Below are positions 7,105-15,740 of a stretch of 64,000 nt of DNA, one piece after another. This DNA is from Devosia sp. RR2S18 (GTDB taxonomy: Bacteria > Pseudomonadota > Alphaproteobacteria > Rhizobiales > Devosiaceae). A model generated the notes under the pieces. It worked only from the letters and a program-made list of their open reading frames with translations, was not told the DNA's origin and made no database searches. Where the stretch lies: assembly GCF_030177755.1 (NCBI RefSeq), contig NZ_CP126539.1, positions 2,876,001 through 2,940,000 of the forward strand, given 5' to 3'. Position 1 is the first letter of the stretch. Every line of letters begins with the position of its first letter. The translations under genes were made by a program, and so were the position numbers.

Positions 7105-8307
7105 TCACATGTGTTCTGTCCCAAAGTCCTTTTGCTCGTGCGCACCAGCCAGACGTTGACCGGCAAATCGCACGGTGATCGCCCCGGCGAGGCAGGTTAT
7201 GAAAATAACGATGATGATGGCGTCCAGAAGCTCGTCACTGACAAGGCCTGCGTCGGAGGCCGTCGTCGTCACGGCGAGGGTAGCCGCTGCTTGCGGTATC
7301 GTCAGGCCGATCATGACAAAGCGCGCGAGGCGTCCATAGTCGAAGAGATGTCCAGCGATCCACGCCGCCATGGTCTTGCCTACAATAATGACCAGCAGGA
7401 TTGATCCCGCCATCAACCACACGTTCATATCGGCGAAGACTTCGAGCCTGAGCCGCATGCCCGTCTCAATGAAAAAGAACGGGATGAACAGCATACGGCC
7501 GGCAAAGATGAGATGCTCGAAGAGTTCCTCGCGGCCTTTCAGCACCCGGTTGAGGCAGATGCCGGCGAGGAAAGCCCCCAGGATGTCCTCCGCTCCAACT
7601 TCTTCGGCGACTGTCGCGAGCAACACCAATATCCCAAGGACAAACAAGGCACTTTCTGCGCGCGTCGTGCCGAGGGTATCGAATACCCAGCGGGTCACGC
7701 GAGGAACGGCAAAAAGCGCAATGGCGGCGACGACTGTGAACATGATGATGGGCCATACCCAACCGAAGGCGCCACCGTCCGACCCAGAGACTTGCAGGAC
7801 CACAATAAGGACGATCAGCGCTGCCGTGTCAGTCAGGAGCGTGCCCCCTACCGCCGCGACCATGGGACGCTCGTGGACCAGATCCATTCGCTCGATCATG
7901 GGATAGGCGATCAGCGTATGGGACGAGATCGCAGCCGCCAAAAGCGCTGCACCCGGCCAGTCGAACCCAAGAACCAGGCCAAGCCCGAAAGCGAGTGCGA
8001 AAGAGATCACCAGCGCCAGCCCGCCGAAAACTGCAGCCTCGCTCTTGTGGCGGCGAACCACGTCCAGATCGATCTCCAGACCCGCCAGGAACATGATGTA
8101 GAGAAGCCCCACAGAGCCGAGCAGTTCGACCGCCATGTCAGGCGCCAGAACATTAAGCGCGCCGGGCCCGATCAGCATGCCAATGAGCAAGAGACCGATC
8201 AAAGCCGGCACCGGCAGCTTTCGGAATGTGAGCTGTACCAGTAGCGCCGCCAGCACCAGCACGGTGAACTCCAGCACGGGCTCCTCTATGGGGAAACTCA
8301 GTTCCAT
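7105..8307 (-). CDS. CPA2-family cation:proton antiporter
   Basis: This 400-residue integral membrane protein has about 12 hydrophobic segments and the Na+/H+ exchanger fold of the monovalent cation:proton antiporter-2 family. It includes the LPVPALIGLLLIGMLIGPGALN repeat motif near residues 31-52 and GLEIDLD after the third helix. It lacks the cytoplasmic NAD-binding TrkA-N domain of the full-length Kef channels. Likely role: exchange of K+ or Na+ for protons across the inner membrane. ATG 8307 was kept as it starts directly before the first helix. Confidence 0.85.
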   Translation of the reverse strand: MELSFPIEEPVLEFTVLVLAALLVQLTFRKLPVPALIGLLLIGMLIGPGALNVLAPDMAVELLGSVGLLYIMFLAGLEIDLDVVRRHKSEAAVFGGLALVISFALAFGLGLVLGFDWPGAALLAAAISSHTLIAYPMIERMDLVHERPMVAAVGGTLLTDTAALIVLIVVLQVSGSDGGAFGWVWPIIMFTVVAAIALFAVPRVTRWVFDTLGTTRAESALFVLGILVLLATVAEEVGAEDILGAFLAGICLNRVLKGREELFEHLIFAGRMLFIPFFFIETGMRLRLEVFADMNVWLMAGSILLVIIVGKTMAAWIAGHLFDYGRLARFVMIGLTIPQAAATLAVTTTASDAGLVSDELLDAIIIVIFITCLAGAITVRFAGQRLAGAHEQKDFGTEHM

Positions 8308-8792
8308 CCGGATACCTGTAGCCGTTTCTTCGTCGCTTGGACGCGCTTCGATTTACTTCTCTGGGGCAATAGCATCACCTTCGGCGAACGAGTGAAGCTA
8401 ACAACCGTTCCAGCAGCTTGCTTGGTTCGCAGGCGCCTGGTTTCGGCCGTCTAGGTGAGATCGGGTGATGGTTCATGGACTCCGCGCAATCGCTGGACGG
8501 ATCGAGAGTGCCACGGTCATTTGAGTCACACCAACTATGTCCCCCCAAGTGCACAGTTATCGCGGTGCGCATCAGACCCCCGAAGGAACCAGCAGGGTGA
8601 TCCAAGTTTGAGAGCAGCTCAGACAAGCCCCCAAAGTATCCATCACGCTGAATAGAATTTGGGATAACGTGGATCTTTATCACCTCCCAATCGGATCTCC
8701 TGCAGGGAGTACTCTGGCGCGGTACCGCCGGCGTTATCTGATGGTTCCGCGGTTCGACGACCTGTTGGCGGCCTGATCTCTCAAAAGGTAAA
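8308..8792. other. intergenic stretch without a supported gene
   Basis: About 480 bases between the antiporter and the pilin terminator. Both strands contain open frames, the longest being 161 codons on the minus strand, but their composition (many H, R, P, S) is that of a random frame and none has a fitting start. Base composition is less GC-rich than the flanking genes. No known RNA or repeat was recognised. Confidence 0.5.
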
Positions 8793-8820
8793 ACCCCACC
8801 GGCGAAGAAACCGGTGGGGT
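8785..8820 (-). terminator. rho-independent terminator of the Flp pilin gene
   Basis: ACCCCACCGG (8793-8802) pairs perfectly with CCGGTGGGGT (8811-8820) around an 8-base loop. On the minus strand the stem is followed by TTTACCTTTTG. It lies about 75 bases after the pilin stop codon. Confidence 0.75.
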
Positions 8821-8895
8821 AAGATAGACGAGCCAATCGTTGTAACAACCACTGCCTCATGCGCTAGGAGTCTGGAAATACGCAGGGAAGCTGTG

Positions 8896-9081
8896 CTACG
8901 TTCCGGTAGCCTCCGTCCATTCCATCTTCGTATTAATGGTCTCGAAGGTGGCTTTCAGGTTTCCACCGAGCACGCTTACCGCAGCGATGATACCAACGGA
9001 AATGAGGGCAGCGATAAGCCCGTATTCGATCGCGGTCGCGCCGCTTTCGTCGTCCTGGAATTTTTTCAGAAGTGCCTTCAT
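8896..9081 (-). CDS. Flp-family type IVb pilin
   Basis: The 61-residue prepilin starts at ATG 9079-9081, chosen for the GAGGG seven bases upstream and for the family's usual N-terminus. A basic leader (MKALLKKFQDDESG) is followed by the prepilin cleavage region G-ATAIEYGLIAALISVGIIAAVSVLG, with the conserved Glu and Tyr at +5 and +6 and a hydrophobic helix. Flp pilins are cleaved by a TadV/CpaA peptidase and assembled by the Tad machinery into adhesive pili. No tad/cpa gene is present in this window, so the assembly genes must be elsewhere. A terminator follows, so it is transcribed alone. Confidence 0.9.
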   Translation of the reverse strand: MKALLKKFQDDESGATAIEYGLIAALISVGIIAAVSVLGGNLKATFETINTKMEWTEATGT

Positions 9082-9386
9082 TTTCGAGCCCTCAGTTGAA
9101 CTGTGAAGGCAACCTAGCAAGCTCTCGTTTCAAAGCGGTTAATCGCCGAAGCGCAAATTTCGACGATCGAGGCATAGTTAACATGGAGTAACCAAGGCAA
9201 AGGAGGCCATCCTTGCGACGATCTTCGCAAAGACGTTTACCTGAAATGACTGTCTCTACAACCCGGCGCGTCGCCTCATGCCGCTAAAGTTCAGGCAGTC
9301 TCTAGATGAGCCTAAAACTGCATTCTCAGACTCAGAGCTATTATCCCGAGAGTTAGGCCAGTACGCGGCATGCATCAGAAACACAG
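9082..9386. other. intergenic region upstream of the pilin gene
   Basis: About 300 bases without a supported gene. It should hold the minus-strand pilin promoter. A TTAAC-N6-TAACC arrangement at about 9178-9193 faintly resembles a CtrA site (TTAA-N7-TTAA) but does not match it. The 3' end of the glycosyltransferase gene begins at 9387. Confidence 0.4.
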
Positions 9387-10547
9387 TCACCGCACCTGTT
9401 TCGCGGGGACAATGTCCGCTGCGGCAACGATCCTTCTGGCGCGTTCGGCCCAGGTATAGTTCACCAGAAAATCTCGGTGGGCAGTTTCTCCAAGGCGCGT
9501 TCTCAAAGCGCTATCGTCGCACAGCGTTTTGATAGCCGCCGCCCATGCTGACGGATCGTTTGGTGGACAGAGGATAGCGTTTTCGCCGTCGCGCAGGACT
9601 TCGCGTAGGACAGCAAGGTCGGAGGCGATTATCGGTTTTCCTACCGCCATATACTCAAACATCTTGAGAGGGGAGGTCCATGATCCGATATCGAAACCCA
9701 CTTTGCGGAACATGTTCTGACCGCTGGATACTGTCCAGATTTGCTCTTGGTTCGGCAACAAGACAACGTGTGATCTCGATATATGGGCCGCCGCCTGACT
9801 GTGGGGCTGATGGCCCAGGAACTCTATATTGGGAAACTCCGAGAGCGCCGCCTGCCAGCTTGCAATATCTTCTGGCCGGCCACCGACAATGGTGAAGTGC
9901 GCCCAGGGACACAAAGGCACAAGTTGGGCGATGAGCTCCATGCCCTTGCCCTTATATAAATGCCCCACATATCCGACTCGAAAGGGCCCCACATCGGGCG
10001 GCAGCGGCAAGGCGCCACGATCCGCGGGATCTGCTCCATCGGCAGCGACGAGGATGCGGCCTTCCAGCTCTGGGTAAAGCCTTAGAAACTCGTTCTTCAG
10101 AGCCTCTGTGATTACGATGAGCTTACGAAAGGTAGGCAAAACCAGCATGCGCCTGAAGAGGCGGTCGGCCAGGGATCCCGAGGCCAGAGGGTGATGCTGC
10201 TCCACCATCATCGGCACCCCCCAACGGGCGCTCAGATAGCCAGAGAGCAGATTTCGGGCAATCCCAAGGTCCGCGTCGCGAACAGCTGCCCGAGCCGCCA
10301 GAAGAGCATTGATGCGACGCGTTCCTGGAACGGGAAACATCGGCCGTCGCTGCAGCTTGAAATCTGGGGCGACGCCGGACGCCGCAAAAATTTCGGCGTC
10401 ACCGACTGCTCTATCCTGCCAATGGGTATCTGCGTGCAGTGTAACCTCATGCCCCTCCCTGGCCAGGGCGGAACACATCTTCATGACGTGGACACTGTTG
10501 GCTGCAAGGGATGGGAGGTAGGACGCGGACAGGTAGGCGATACGCAT
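9387..10547 (-). CDS. family 4 glycosyltransferase (GT-B fold)
   Basis: A 386-residue GT-B protein. The N-terminal Rossmann half begins MRIAYLSASYLPSLAANSVHVMKMCSAL, with the glycine/serine-rich acceptor loop. The C-terminal half contains GYVGHLYKGKG and the donor-binding E-x7-E-type region (FEYMAVGKPIIASDLAVLREVL). Such enzymes transfer a sugar from a nucleotide-sugar to a growing surface polysaccharide at the inner membrane. ATG 10547 has AGGGA seven bases upstream; an upstream ATG at 10574 is also possible. It lies just after the flippase gene on the same strand, so both probably serve one polysaccharide. Confidence 0.85.
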   Translation of the reverse strand: MRIAYLSASYLPSLAANSVHVMKMCSALAREGHEVTLHADTHWQDRAVGDAEIFAASGVAPDFKLQRRPMFPVPGTRRINALLAARAAVRDADLGIARNLLSGYLSARWGVPMMVEQHHPLASGSLADRLFRRMLVLPTFRKLIVITEALKNEFLRLYPELEGRILVAADGADPADRGALPLPPDVGPFRVGYVGHLYKGKGMELIAQLVPLCPWAHFTIVGGRPEDIASWQAALSEFPNIEFLGHQPHSQAAAHISRSHVVLLPNQEQIWTVSSGQNMFRKVGFDIGSWTSPLKMFEYMAVGKPIIASDLAVLREVLRDGENAILCPPNDPSAWAAAIKTLCDDSALRTRLGETAHRDFLVNYTWAERARRIVAAADIVPAKQVR

Positions 10548-10578
10548 TCTTTCATCCCTAGGTGCTGGTTTCATCTCG

Positions 10579-11892
10579 CTACCACGGTGCCGTTCGGATT
10601 CCCGTGACGCGACGGGCAAGGCGGTACAGGATTATGTTCTGGATGGCCATGGAAATTGCCGTAGCCGCAGCGGCCCCCATAGGTCCGAAGAGCGGAATGA
10701 GACCAAGATTGAGGGCGATATTGAACAACATCACGAAGAACAACACGCGCGATACGAGTTTCTCGTGGCCCGTCATGGAAAGGAAGAAGCTGACGGAGGC
10801 AAAAAAAGCATTCGCGAGCTGTCCGAGTCCAAGAATAAGGATGTAATTCTCGGCGCCGGCAAACTCGGATCCCATGATGGTGACCACGATCTGCCGTCCA
10901 AACAGAACGAACACGAGGTAGGTTAGCGCTGCCAGTGCGAATACCGCCATCGCATTCATTCTTGCGAGCTTCTGCAGTGCGGCAGTGTCAGCCTTTGCAT
11001 GAAGGCGAGCGAAGTACGGCCCTACGACCCAAAAGGCAGCAACTTGCCCCAATTCGATCAATGCCGCTCCTTGGAGAGCCACGCGGTAGAGCCCGACTTC
11101 CGTCGGGGCAACCAGCAAACCGAGCATGAGAACATCCGTCTGCTTGATGATTTGGCCGATTGCTGCCACGAGGGCCATGGAGCGCGCGCTGGCGAGCCAG
11201 GCGCTTCGGTCGGCAACCCCGTTCAGTTCGCTCGAGTGCTTGCCGCTCGGCCAGGAGTTGCGCAGAAGTAGACTCAACAGCGCAAGAATAATCGCCGCCG
11301 AAACCAGATTGAGCGCAACCGCTTCGGCGCCCCGTAAATCGCGATCCAAAAGGAAATATGCGCCTACCAGCAGGCTCGTCATCAAGACAGGTCGAAGCAG
11401 ACTTTCCGGATAGACGCTGGCTAGCACTTTGCGCAAGCCGCGCAGAGCGGCAGATCTGATGGCGGATAGCACTAGCACCGGCACTAAAACCAAGCCGAGA
11501 ACGAGCGCAAGGTTTTGTCCTGTCGGAAGCTTGCCCCAGAAAACTGCAAGGGCGATGCCGCTCAACACGACGCCAATTGCAGAGAAAGCAAGCGCTACCT
11601 GATTGGACCACCGCCATATTTCCTGTATCGCCCGCCAGTTTCCCCGCTGCTCCTCCTTGGCAATTTCCCGGGTCAAGAAATTTGGCAGGCCGAACTGAGA
11701 GAAGATGGACAGCAGCGTTGCGACTGAAAGGGCAAAGGCATAGATGCCGAACTCTTCTGCCCCCAGCAAGCGGGCCAGGACCACGCCGACGACCAGGCTG
11801 AGGAGGATGCTTGCGCCTTTCAGACTAAACGCAAGCGCAGCGCTCGCGCGAATGGAGCCACTTGCGAGGGATCGAATTTTCCAAGGCTTCAA
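10579..11892 (-). CDS. polysaccharide flippase (Wzx/MOP family)
   Basis: This 437-residue protein has about 12-14 hydrophobic segments. Its N-terminal pattern (KGASILLSLVVGVVLARLLGAEEFGIYAFALSVATLLSIFSQFGLPNFLTRE) is typical of Wzx/RfbX oligosaccharide flippases of the MOP superfamily. It would move lipid-linked oligosaccharides across the inner membrane. It starts at TTG 11892, supported by GAGGGG eight bases upstream. The glycosyltransferase follows on the same strand; no polymerase or ligase is seen nearby. Confidence 0.85.
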   Translation of the reverse strand: MKPWKIRSLASGSIRASAALAFSLKGASILLSLVVGVVLARLLGAEEFGIYAFALSVATLLSIFSQFGLPNFLTREIAKEEQRGNWRAIQEIWRWSNQVALAFSAIGVVLSGIALAVFWGKLPTGQNLALVLGLVLVPVLVLSAIRSAALRGLRKVLASVYPESLLRPVLMTSLLVGAYFLLDRDLRGAEAVALNLVSAAIILALLSLLLRNSWPSGKHSSELNGVADRSAWLASARSMALVAAIGQIIKQTDVLMLGLLVAPTEVGLYRVALQGAALIELGQVAAFWVVGPYFARLHAKADTAALQKLARMNAMAVFALAALTYLVFVLFGRQIVVTIMGSEFAGAENYILILGLGQLANAFFASVSFFLSMTGHEKLVSRVLFFVMLFNIALNLGLIPLFGPMGAAAATAISMAIQNIILYRLARRVTGIRTAPW

Positions 11893-12670
11893 CTAGCACA
11901 CCCCTCTAGCACCACAAAGAGCAGTACGATAACCGCCATTCCGACCGATATCGTCTGCTGCTGCTTGGTCGAGGGGGTAGTTGCAGCGCCGGCGTTGACC
12001 AGGTGAGCCTTCGCCAGTAGAGCCCTCGGGAACTTGCTTTGCCAGGAGCACCGCAATCGGCAATCGTGACAGTCGGCCAACGCCGACTAGAGCCAAAGTC
12101 GTGACATTTGCCACTTCGGTTAAAATCGTCGACAGGCAGAGGCCGGTAGTCAGCGCGAGCCAAGCCAAGCCATTGGTGATATCTTGCAAGCACAAGGTTT
12201 CCGCTCAGTGATGCGCGGGAACATGTCCGGCACCGCCTGGCACGTCAACTACTGGAGAGGAACCTGTGCGGGCTAATCGCGCATTGGCTTATTAGCCGTG
12301 GCATTGAGGACCTTGAGTTCGGCGATCTCGGCATGAGCCGCAGCGACCTTTCCCCTGCGGTGTCGATGTGATCCGGAGTTGCTGCGGTCGGCGGGAATGA
12401 CGCTTCCGCCGTGACAACCCCCAAAAGCGACTAAGTATTTATGTTTGCCGATCAGCCTGCCGCAGGTTTTTACGTAGCCGATGGCTGCCGGCGCACAAGC
12501 GCATTCGCCTCCGGTCCATTTCATCTACCGGAGGTAGGCTCAGATACGCTCGACTGTTGCCGATCCGTGGCCAGCACAAGGCCGCCTTCCCTGACGATTA
12601 GCGTCGAGCCACAAGCGGTCCCATCCCAATAGACGATCTTGATGGAGGTCCGCAGCAGAATGTGAGGAAA
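11893..12670. other. gene-poor stretch between flippase and tRNA-Ser
   Basis: Nearly 780 bases without a convincing gene. Open frames on both strands (for example 11893-12195 and 12273-12524 on minus) overlap each other, lack good start signals and encode low-complexity, cysteine- or histidine-rich sequence. No integrase, repeated tRNA end or insertion sequence was found, although the position beside a tRNA gene is typical for acquired DNA. The flippase promoter should lie near 11900-12000. Confidence 0.45.
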
Positions 12671-12760
12671 TGGCGGAGAGGAAGGGATTCGAACCCTCGA
12701 GACAGTTGCCCATCTGCACCCTTAGCAGGGGTGTGCCTTCGACCACTCGGCCACCTCTCC
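12671..12760 (-). tRNA. tRNA-Ser (GCT anticodon)
   Basis: Read on the minus strand, the gene starts GGAGAGGTGGCCGAGTGG and ends with the paired CCTCTCC, a discriminator G and an encoded CCA. The anticodon stem CACCC/GGGTG holds the loop CTGCTAA, giving anticodon GCT, which reads AGC and AGT serine codons. A long variable arm follows, as expected for tRNA-Ser, then the T-loop GGTTCGAATCC. Length is 90 bases with CCA. Confidence 0.97.
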
Positions 12761-12882
12761 GGCAAGGCCGTGGATAGCGGGAGGGGGGGCGCATGGCAAG
12801 TGGTTTTTAGGCGGGTGTGCTGATCGTGGTCGTAAGGCAGCAGGATGAAGAATGTGGAGGGGTAAATTCCTTTGTTCTGTCA

Positions 12883-12906
12883 CGAAGAGACGGCTTAATC
12901 TCTTCG
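12883..12906 (+). promoter_or_regulatory. inverted repeat in the DUF2147 leader
   Basis: CGAAGAGA (12883-12890) and TCTCTTCG (12899-12906) form a perfect 8-bp inverted repeat with an 8-base spacer, ending 28 bases before the DUF2147 start codon. It could be an operator or a leader hairpin; no regulator can be named. Confidence 0.35.
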
Positions 12907-12934
12907 CGAAACGGGCGAATCGAGGAGTGGCGGC

Positions 12935-13435
12935 ATGGGCTCTGCGTTCGGGGTGATTTTGGGGGGAGTGCTGGCGGTGCTCGGTTACGGCGCGGCATTG
13001 GCACAAGAAGCGATAGAGGGAACCTGGCGGACGCAATTGCAGTCGGAAATCACCATCGCGCCCTGCGCCGAAGGGTTCTGCGGCGCGCTCAGCAAGATTG
13101 TGGTGCCCAGCGAAGGGCTTTCGGCCGACGAGATTGCTGCAGCCGCGGCCATGCCGGTCGAGGCCTATACAGACCACCGCAACAAGGATGCAAACCTGCG
13201 CAGCCGGCCCATGCTGGGGTTGCAAATCCTGACGCTACGCCCCAGCACCAAGCCGGGTATTTATGATGGCGACATCTACAATCCCCAGGATGGGAATACC
13301 TATTCGGGCTATGTAGAGATGGTGACGATGGATCTTATGCGCCTCAATGGCTGCGTGCTCTACAACATCATTTGCCGCGGCGAGGATTGGGTCCGGGTGA
13401 TCCCCGAACCCGAAGCGCTGCCTAGCGCTGGTTGA
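12935..13435 (+). CDS. DUF2147 secreted protein
   Basis: A 166-residue protein with a signal peptide (about 1-24, ending in GAALAQ). The DUF2147 domain begins with the typical IEGTWRT start, then ITIAPCAEGFCGALSKIV and the later GDIYNPQDGNTYSGYVEM signature. The family has a lipocalin-like beta fold and unknown function in the periplasm. Conserved cysteine pairs (PC...FC and GCVLYNIICRG) could form disulfides. ATG 12935 has GAGGAG eight bases upstream. Its 3' end overlaps the convergent GST gene by 14 bases. Confidence 0.88.
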   Translation: MGSAFGVILGGVLAVLGYGAALAQEAIEGTWRTQLQSEITIAPCAEGFCGALSKIVVPSEGLSADEIAAAAAMPVEAYTDHRNKDANLRSRPMLGLQILTLRPSTKPGIYDGDIYNPQDGNTYSGYVEMVTMDLMRLNGCVLYNIICRGEDWVRVIPEPEALPSAG

Positions 13436-14120
13436 ACAGGATTTTCTGAGCGTCCTTGTCTTGGCTGAGATCGCTCGAGGGCTGATCCTTGCCGATCTGG
13501 AGGCCTTTGACGACCGCAGGCCGCTGCCCCAGGCGCTCGATCCAAGCCTTCACATTGGGGAAGTCGTTGATGTCCTGCCCTTGGCGCTCCCACCCCTGGG
13601 CCCAGCCGATCGACATGATGTCGGCGATGGAATAATCACCGGCGATGTAGTCTTGGGCTTCGAGCTGCTTGTTGAGCACGCCATAGAGACGGTGGGTTTC
13701 GTCGACATAGCGCTTGATGGCGTAGGGGATCTTCTCGGGTGCATAGAGGGCGAAATGGTGGTTCTGGCCGAGCATGGGGCCGAAACCGCCGGCCTGCCAG
13801 AAGACCCATTCATCGACCCTGACCTGCTGGCGCGGATCGGCGGGGTAGAACTTGCCGAACTTGGTCGCCAGATATTTGAGGATGGCACCCGATTCGAAGA
13901 TGGAGATGGGCGTGCCCCCGGGACCTTCCGGGTCGACAATGGCCGGAATTTTGTTGTTGGGGGAGATGGCTAGAAAGTCCGGCTTGAACTGGTCACCCTT
14001 GCCGATATCGATGCGATGGTAGGTCCACGGCACTTCTAGCTCCTCGAGCATGATGTGGACCTTCTGGCCATTGGGCGTGGGCAGCGAATAGGCGTCGATC
14101 GGCTTGGTCTGGGAGGTCAT
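13422..14120 (-). CDS. glutathione S-transferase, YfcG/YghU-like
   Basis: The 232-residue protein has an N-terminal thioredoxin fold with KIPAIVDPEGPGGTPISIFESGAILKYLATKFG, containing the cis-Pro and the glutathione gamma-glutamyl binding E-S. An all-helical C-terminal GST domain follows, with the DYSIADIMSIGW N-capping motif. The YSLPTPNGQKVHIMLEEL beginning is typical of the Nu-class (YfcG/YghU) enzymes, which act as disulfide-bond reductases with glutathione. It is probably cytoplasmic. It converges on the DUF2147 gene and overlaps it slightly. Confidence 0.9.
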   Translation of the reverse strand: MTSQTKPIDAYSLPTPNGQKVHIMLEELEVPWTYHRIDIGKGDQFKPDFLAISPNNKIPAIVDPEGPGGTPISIFESGAILKYLATKFGKFYPADPRQQVRVDEWVFWQAGGFGPMLGQNHHFALYAPEKIPYAIKRYVDETHRLYGVLNKQLEAQDYIAGDYSIADIMSIGWAQGWERQGQDINDFPNVKAWIERLGQRPAVVKGLQIGKDQPSSDLSQDKDAQKILFNQR

Positions 14121-14218
14121 TGCCAGTTCCGTTTGGTTGCTGTTGCGGCTAGCCTATCGGCACTTGCCGATGAATGGCAAGGCGAGCAGATGTCCCGCCC
14201 TGCCCGCTTCAGGGTCGA

Positions 14219-14659
14219 TTATTCTCGCGCAACGCGCATTTGTGGGCGCCCGTTGCCCAGCAAGGCCGGAGAGACGCCGTGAATATCGACGGTTGCGGTG
14301 ACGCGCTGCCGGAAGGCCGAGAAGAGGTCAGAGGTGACGACGTCCACAGGCTCGTCGAAGAGTACAGTCACCTGGTAGTGGCGCATGTCGACCAGCAGTT
14401 GGACACCGAGCATGAGGCCACGGAAGTTCTGGCCGAGATAGGTGCCCCTAACCCGATGGCCGACCTGCAGGGGCGCGGCGACCCTGTCGGGCAGCATGGC
14501 GCGGGCGGTATTCCAGTCGCGGTAGCCGTGGGCTTGAGCAACCGCCTCAAGCGCAGCGCCCTGGGTGAGCGGTTCGCCCTGGCGGGCGCGTTCCTCTCGC
14601 AATGCCTTGGCTTCGGATTTGAGCGTTTGGGCGGAAATGGTGTCGAGCGAAAACGACAT
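14219..14659 (-). CDS. glyoxalase-related (GRS-type) small protein
   Basis: A 146-residue protein. The N-terminal half (about 5-60: LKSEAKALREERARQGEPLTQGAALEAVAQAHGYRDWNTARAML) is the helical domain known from the glyoxalase-superfamily-related proteins with the typical GYRDWNTA motif. The C-terminal half is a small beta-rich domain with GHRVRGTYLGQNF. Enzymatic function is not established. It stands alone on the minus strand between GST and the TauE exporter. Confidence 0.7.
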   Translation of the reverse strand: MSFSLDTISAQTLKSEAKALREERARQGEPLTQGAALEAVAQAHGYRDWNTARAMLPDRVAAPLQVGHRVRGTYLGQNFRGLMLGVQLLVDMRHYQVTVLFDEPVDVVTSDLFSAFRQRVTATVDIHGVSPALLGNGRPQMRVARE

Positions 14660-14969
14660 AACGTGGTCCTCATGTGCAAGAGGCGACTATTCGCATGGGG
14701 CTCGCGTTGCCATGGAGCGCCTCGCAGGGATGAACCAGATGTTCGGTCTCGTGCTCGGGGCTGGGCTTCACCATCGGACGTATCCGGCGAGCGGCAGGTG
14801 CCAGCAACCGGGAGGCGGTATGATCCTGCGAGGTGAAGTTGTCAATCGCAGATAAACGCCAGTGATGGCGGGCATCAGACAAAAATGTTGGGTAGGCCAG
14901 GCGAAGCGGACTAGGAGGTAGGGATCTTCTTCCAATTCGCCACAAGCCAAGTGACTCCACCGAGGCGCC
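14660..14969. other. divergent intergenic region
   Basis: About 310 bases between the start of the minus-strand glyoxalase-related gene and the start of the TauE/SafE gene. It should hold promoters for both. No gene, known RNA or clear repeat was recognised. Confidence 0.5.
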
Positions 14970-15740
14970 ATGCTCGAAACCCTCTTTCTCCTTGTTGCCG
15001 GCCTCCTGGGCGGCGCTGTTAACTCGCTTGCTGGGGGAGGATCGTTCATCGTCTTTCCCGCACTCCTGGCCGTTGGCGTACCACCGGTTATCGCAAACGC
15101 GTCCAACACCTATGCGGCCATGCCGGGTTATGTAAGTGGGACGGTTGGCTACTGGAGTGCGATGGCCAAGTACAAGGACCGGCTGGTGCTCTACACCATC
15201 ATGTCCCTGGTGTTTGGTTACATCGGCGCCGAACTGCTGCTGGTGGTTTCGGACAAGGTCTTTTCGCTGGTCGTGCCCTGGCTGATGGCCTTTGCGGTGC
15301 TGCTCTTTATCTTCGGCAACCAGATCAACAGCTTGGTGGCATCTCGGGGTGGTAGCGGGCGTGGCATGAGGCTCGTCGGTTCCGCGCTGCTGCTGGTGTT
15401 CCTGGCGCTGGTTTGCGTCTATGGCGGCTTCTTCAATGCCGGCCTGGGCATCCTGCTGCTGGCGTTCCTGGCAACCGCGGGTATGAGCGACATTCACGCG
15501 ATGAACGGGCTCAAGCTTTATATCTCGAGCATCGTGGCCCTCGTCGCAGTGGCTCGCTTTGCCTTTAACGGCTCGATCGACTGGTATCATGGCTCCATCG
15601 CCTTGGTGGGCGTGGTCGTGGGCGGGTATCTCGCAGCTCGGCTGGCTCACCTCATCCCGCGGCAGTGGATCCGGACGGGCGTCATCATCTACGGCGTAGT
15701 AATGACGGGCTACTTCTTCTGGGGCGCCTATCTGGCCTAA
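14970..15740 (+). CDS. TauE/SafE (TSUP) family exporter
   Basis: A 256-residue membrane protein with seven or eight helices in two similar halves. The first helix carries GLLGGAVNSLAGGGSFIVFPAL, the G-x-x-N-x-x-x-G-G-G-S signature of the sulfite exporter TauE/SafE family; the second half carries VYGGFFNAGLGILLLAFL. Members export sulfite, sulfoacetate or other organic anions; the substrate here is not shown by the sequence. GAGG lies close upstream of ATG 14970. It ends four bases into the convergent molybdopterin oxidoreductase gene. Confidence 0.88.
   Translation: MLETLFLLVAGLLGGAVNSLAGGGSFIVFPALLAVGVPPVIANASNTYAAMPGYVSGTVGYWSAMAKYKDRLVLYTIMSLVFGYIGAELLLVVSDKVFSLVVPWLMAFAVLLFIFGNQINSLVASRGGSGRGMRLVGSALLLVFLALVCVYGGFFNAGLGILLLAFLATAGMSDIHAMNGLKLYISSIVALVAVARFAFNGSIDWYHGSIALVGVVVGGYLAARLAHLIPRQWIRTGVIIYGVVMTGYFFWGAYLA

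Noticed and set aside
8375..8860. 161-codon open frame on the minus strand
   Set aside because: It runs through the terminator hairpin of the pilin gene and has random-looking composition.
9178..9193. CtrA-like site upstream of the Flp pilin
   Set aside because: TTAA is present only on one side; the second half-site and spacing do not match TTAA-N7-TTAA.
12251..12270. possible attachment-site repeat of the tRNA-Ser end
   Set aside because: Only nine bases (GGAGAGGAA) match the tRNA 3' part; too short, and no integrase is present.
12273..12524. 83-codon minus-strand frame next to tRNA-Ser
   Set aside because: Cysteine- and histidine-rich, no start signal, and overlapped by an equally poor frame on the plus strand.
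14670..15650. 326-codon open frame on the minus strand
   Set aside because: Antisense to the TauE/SafE gene, with low-complexity H/Q/R-rich translation.
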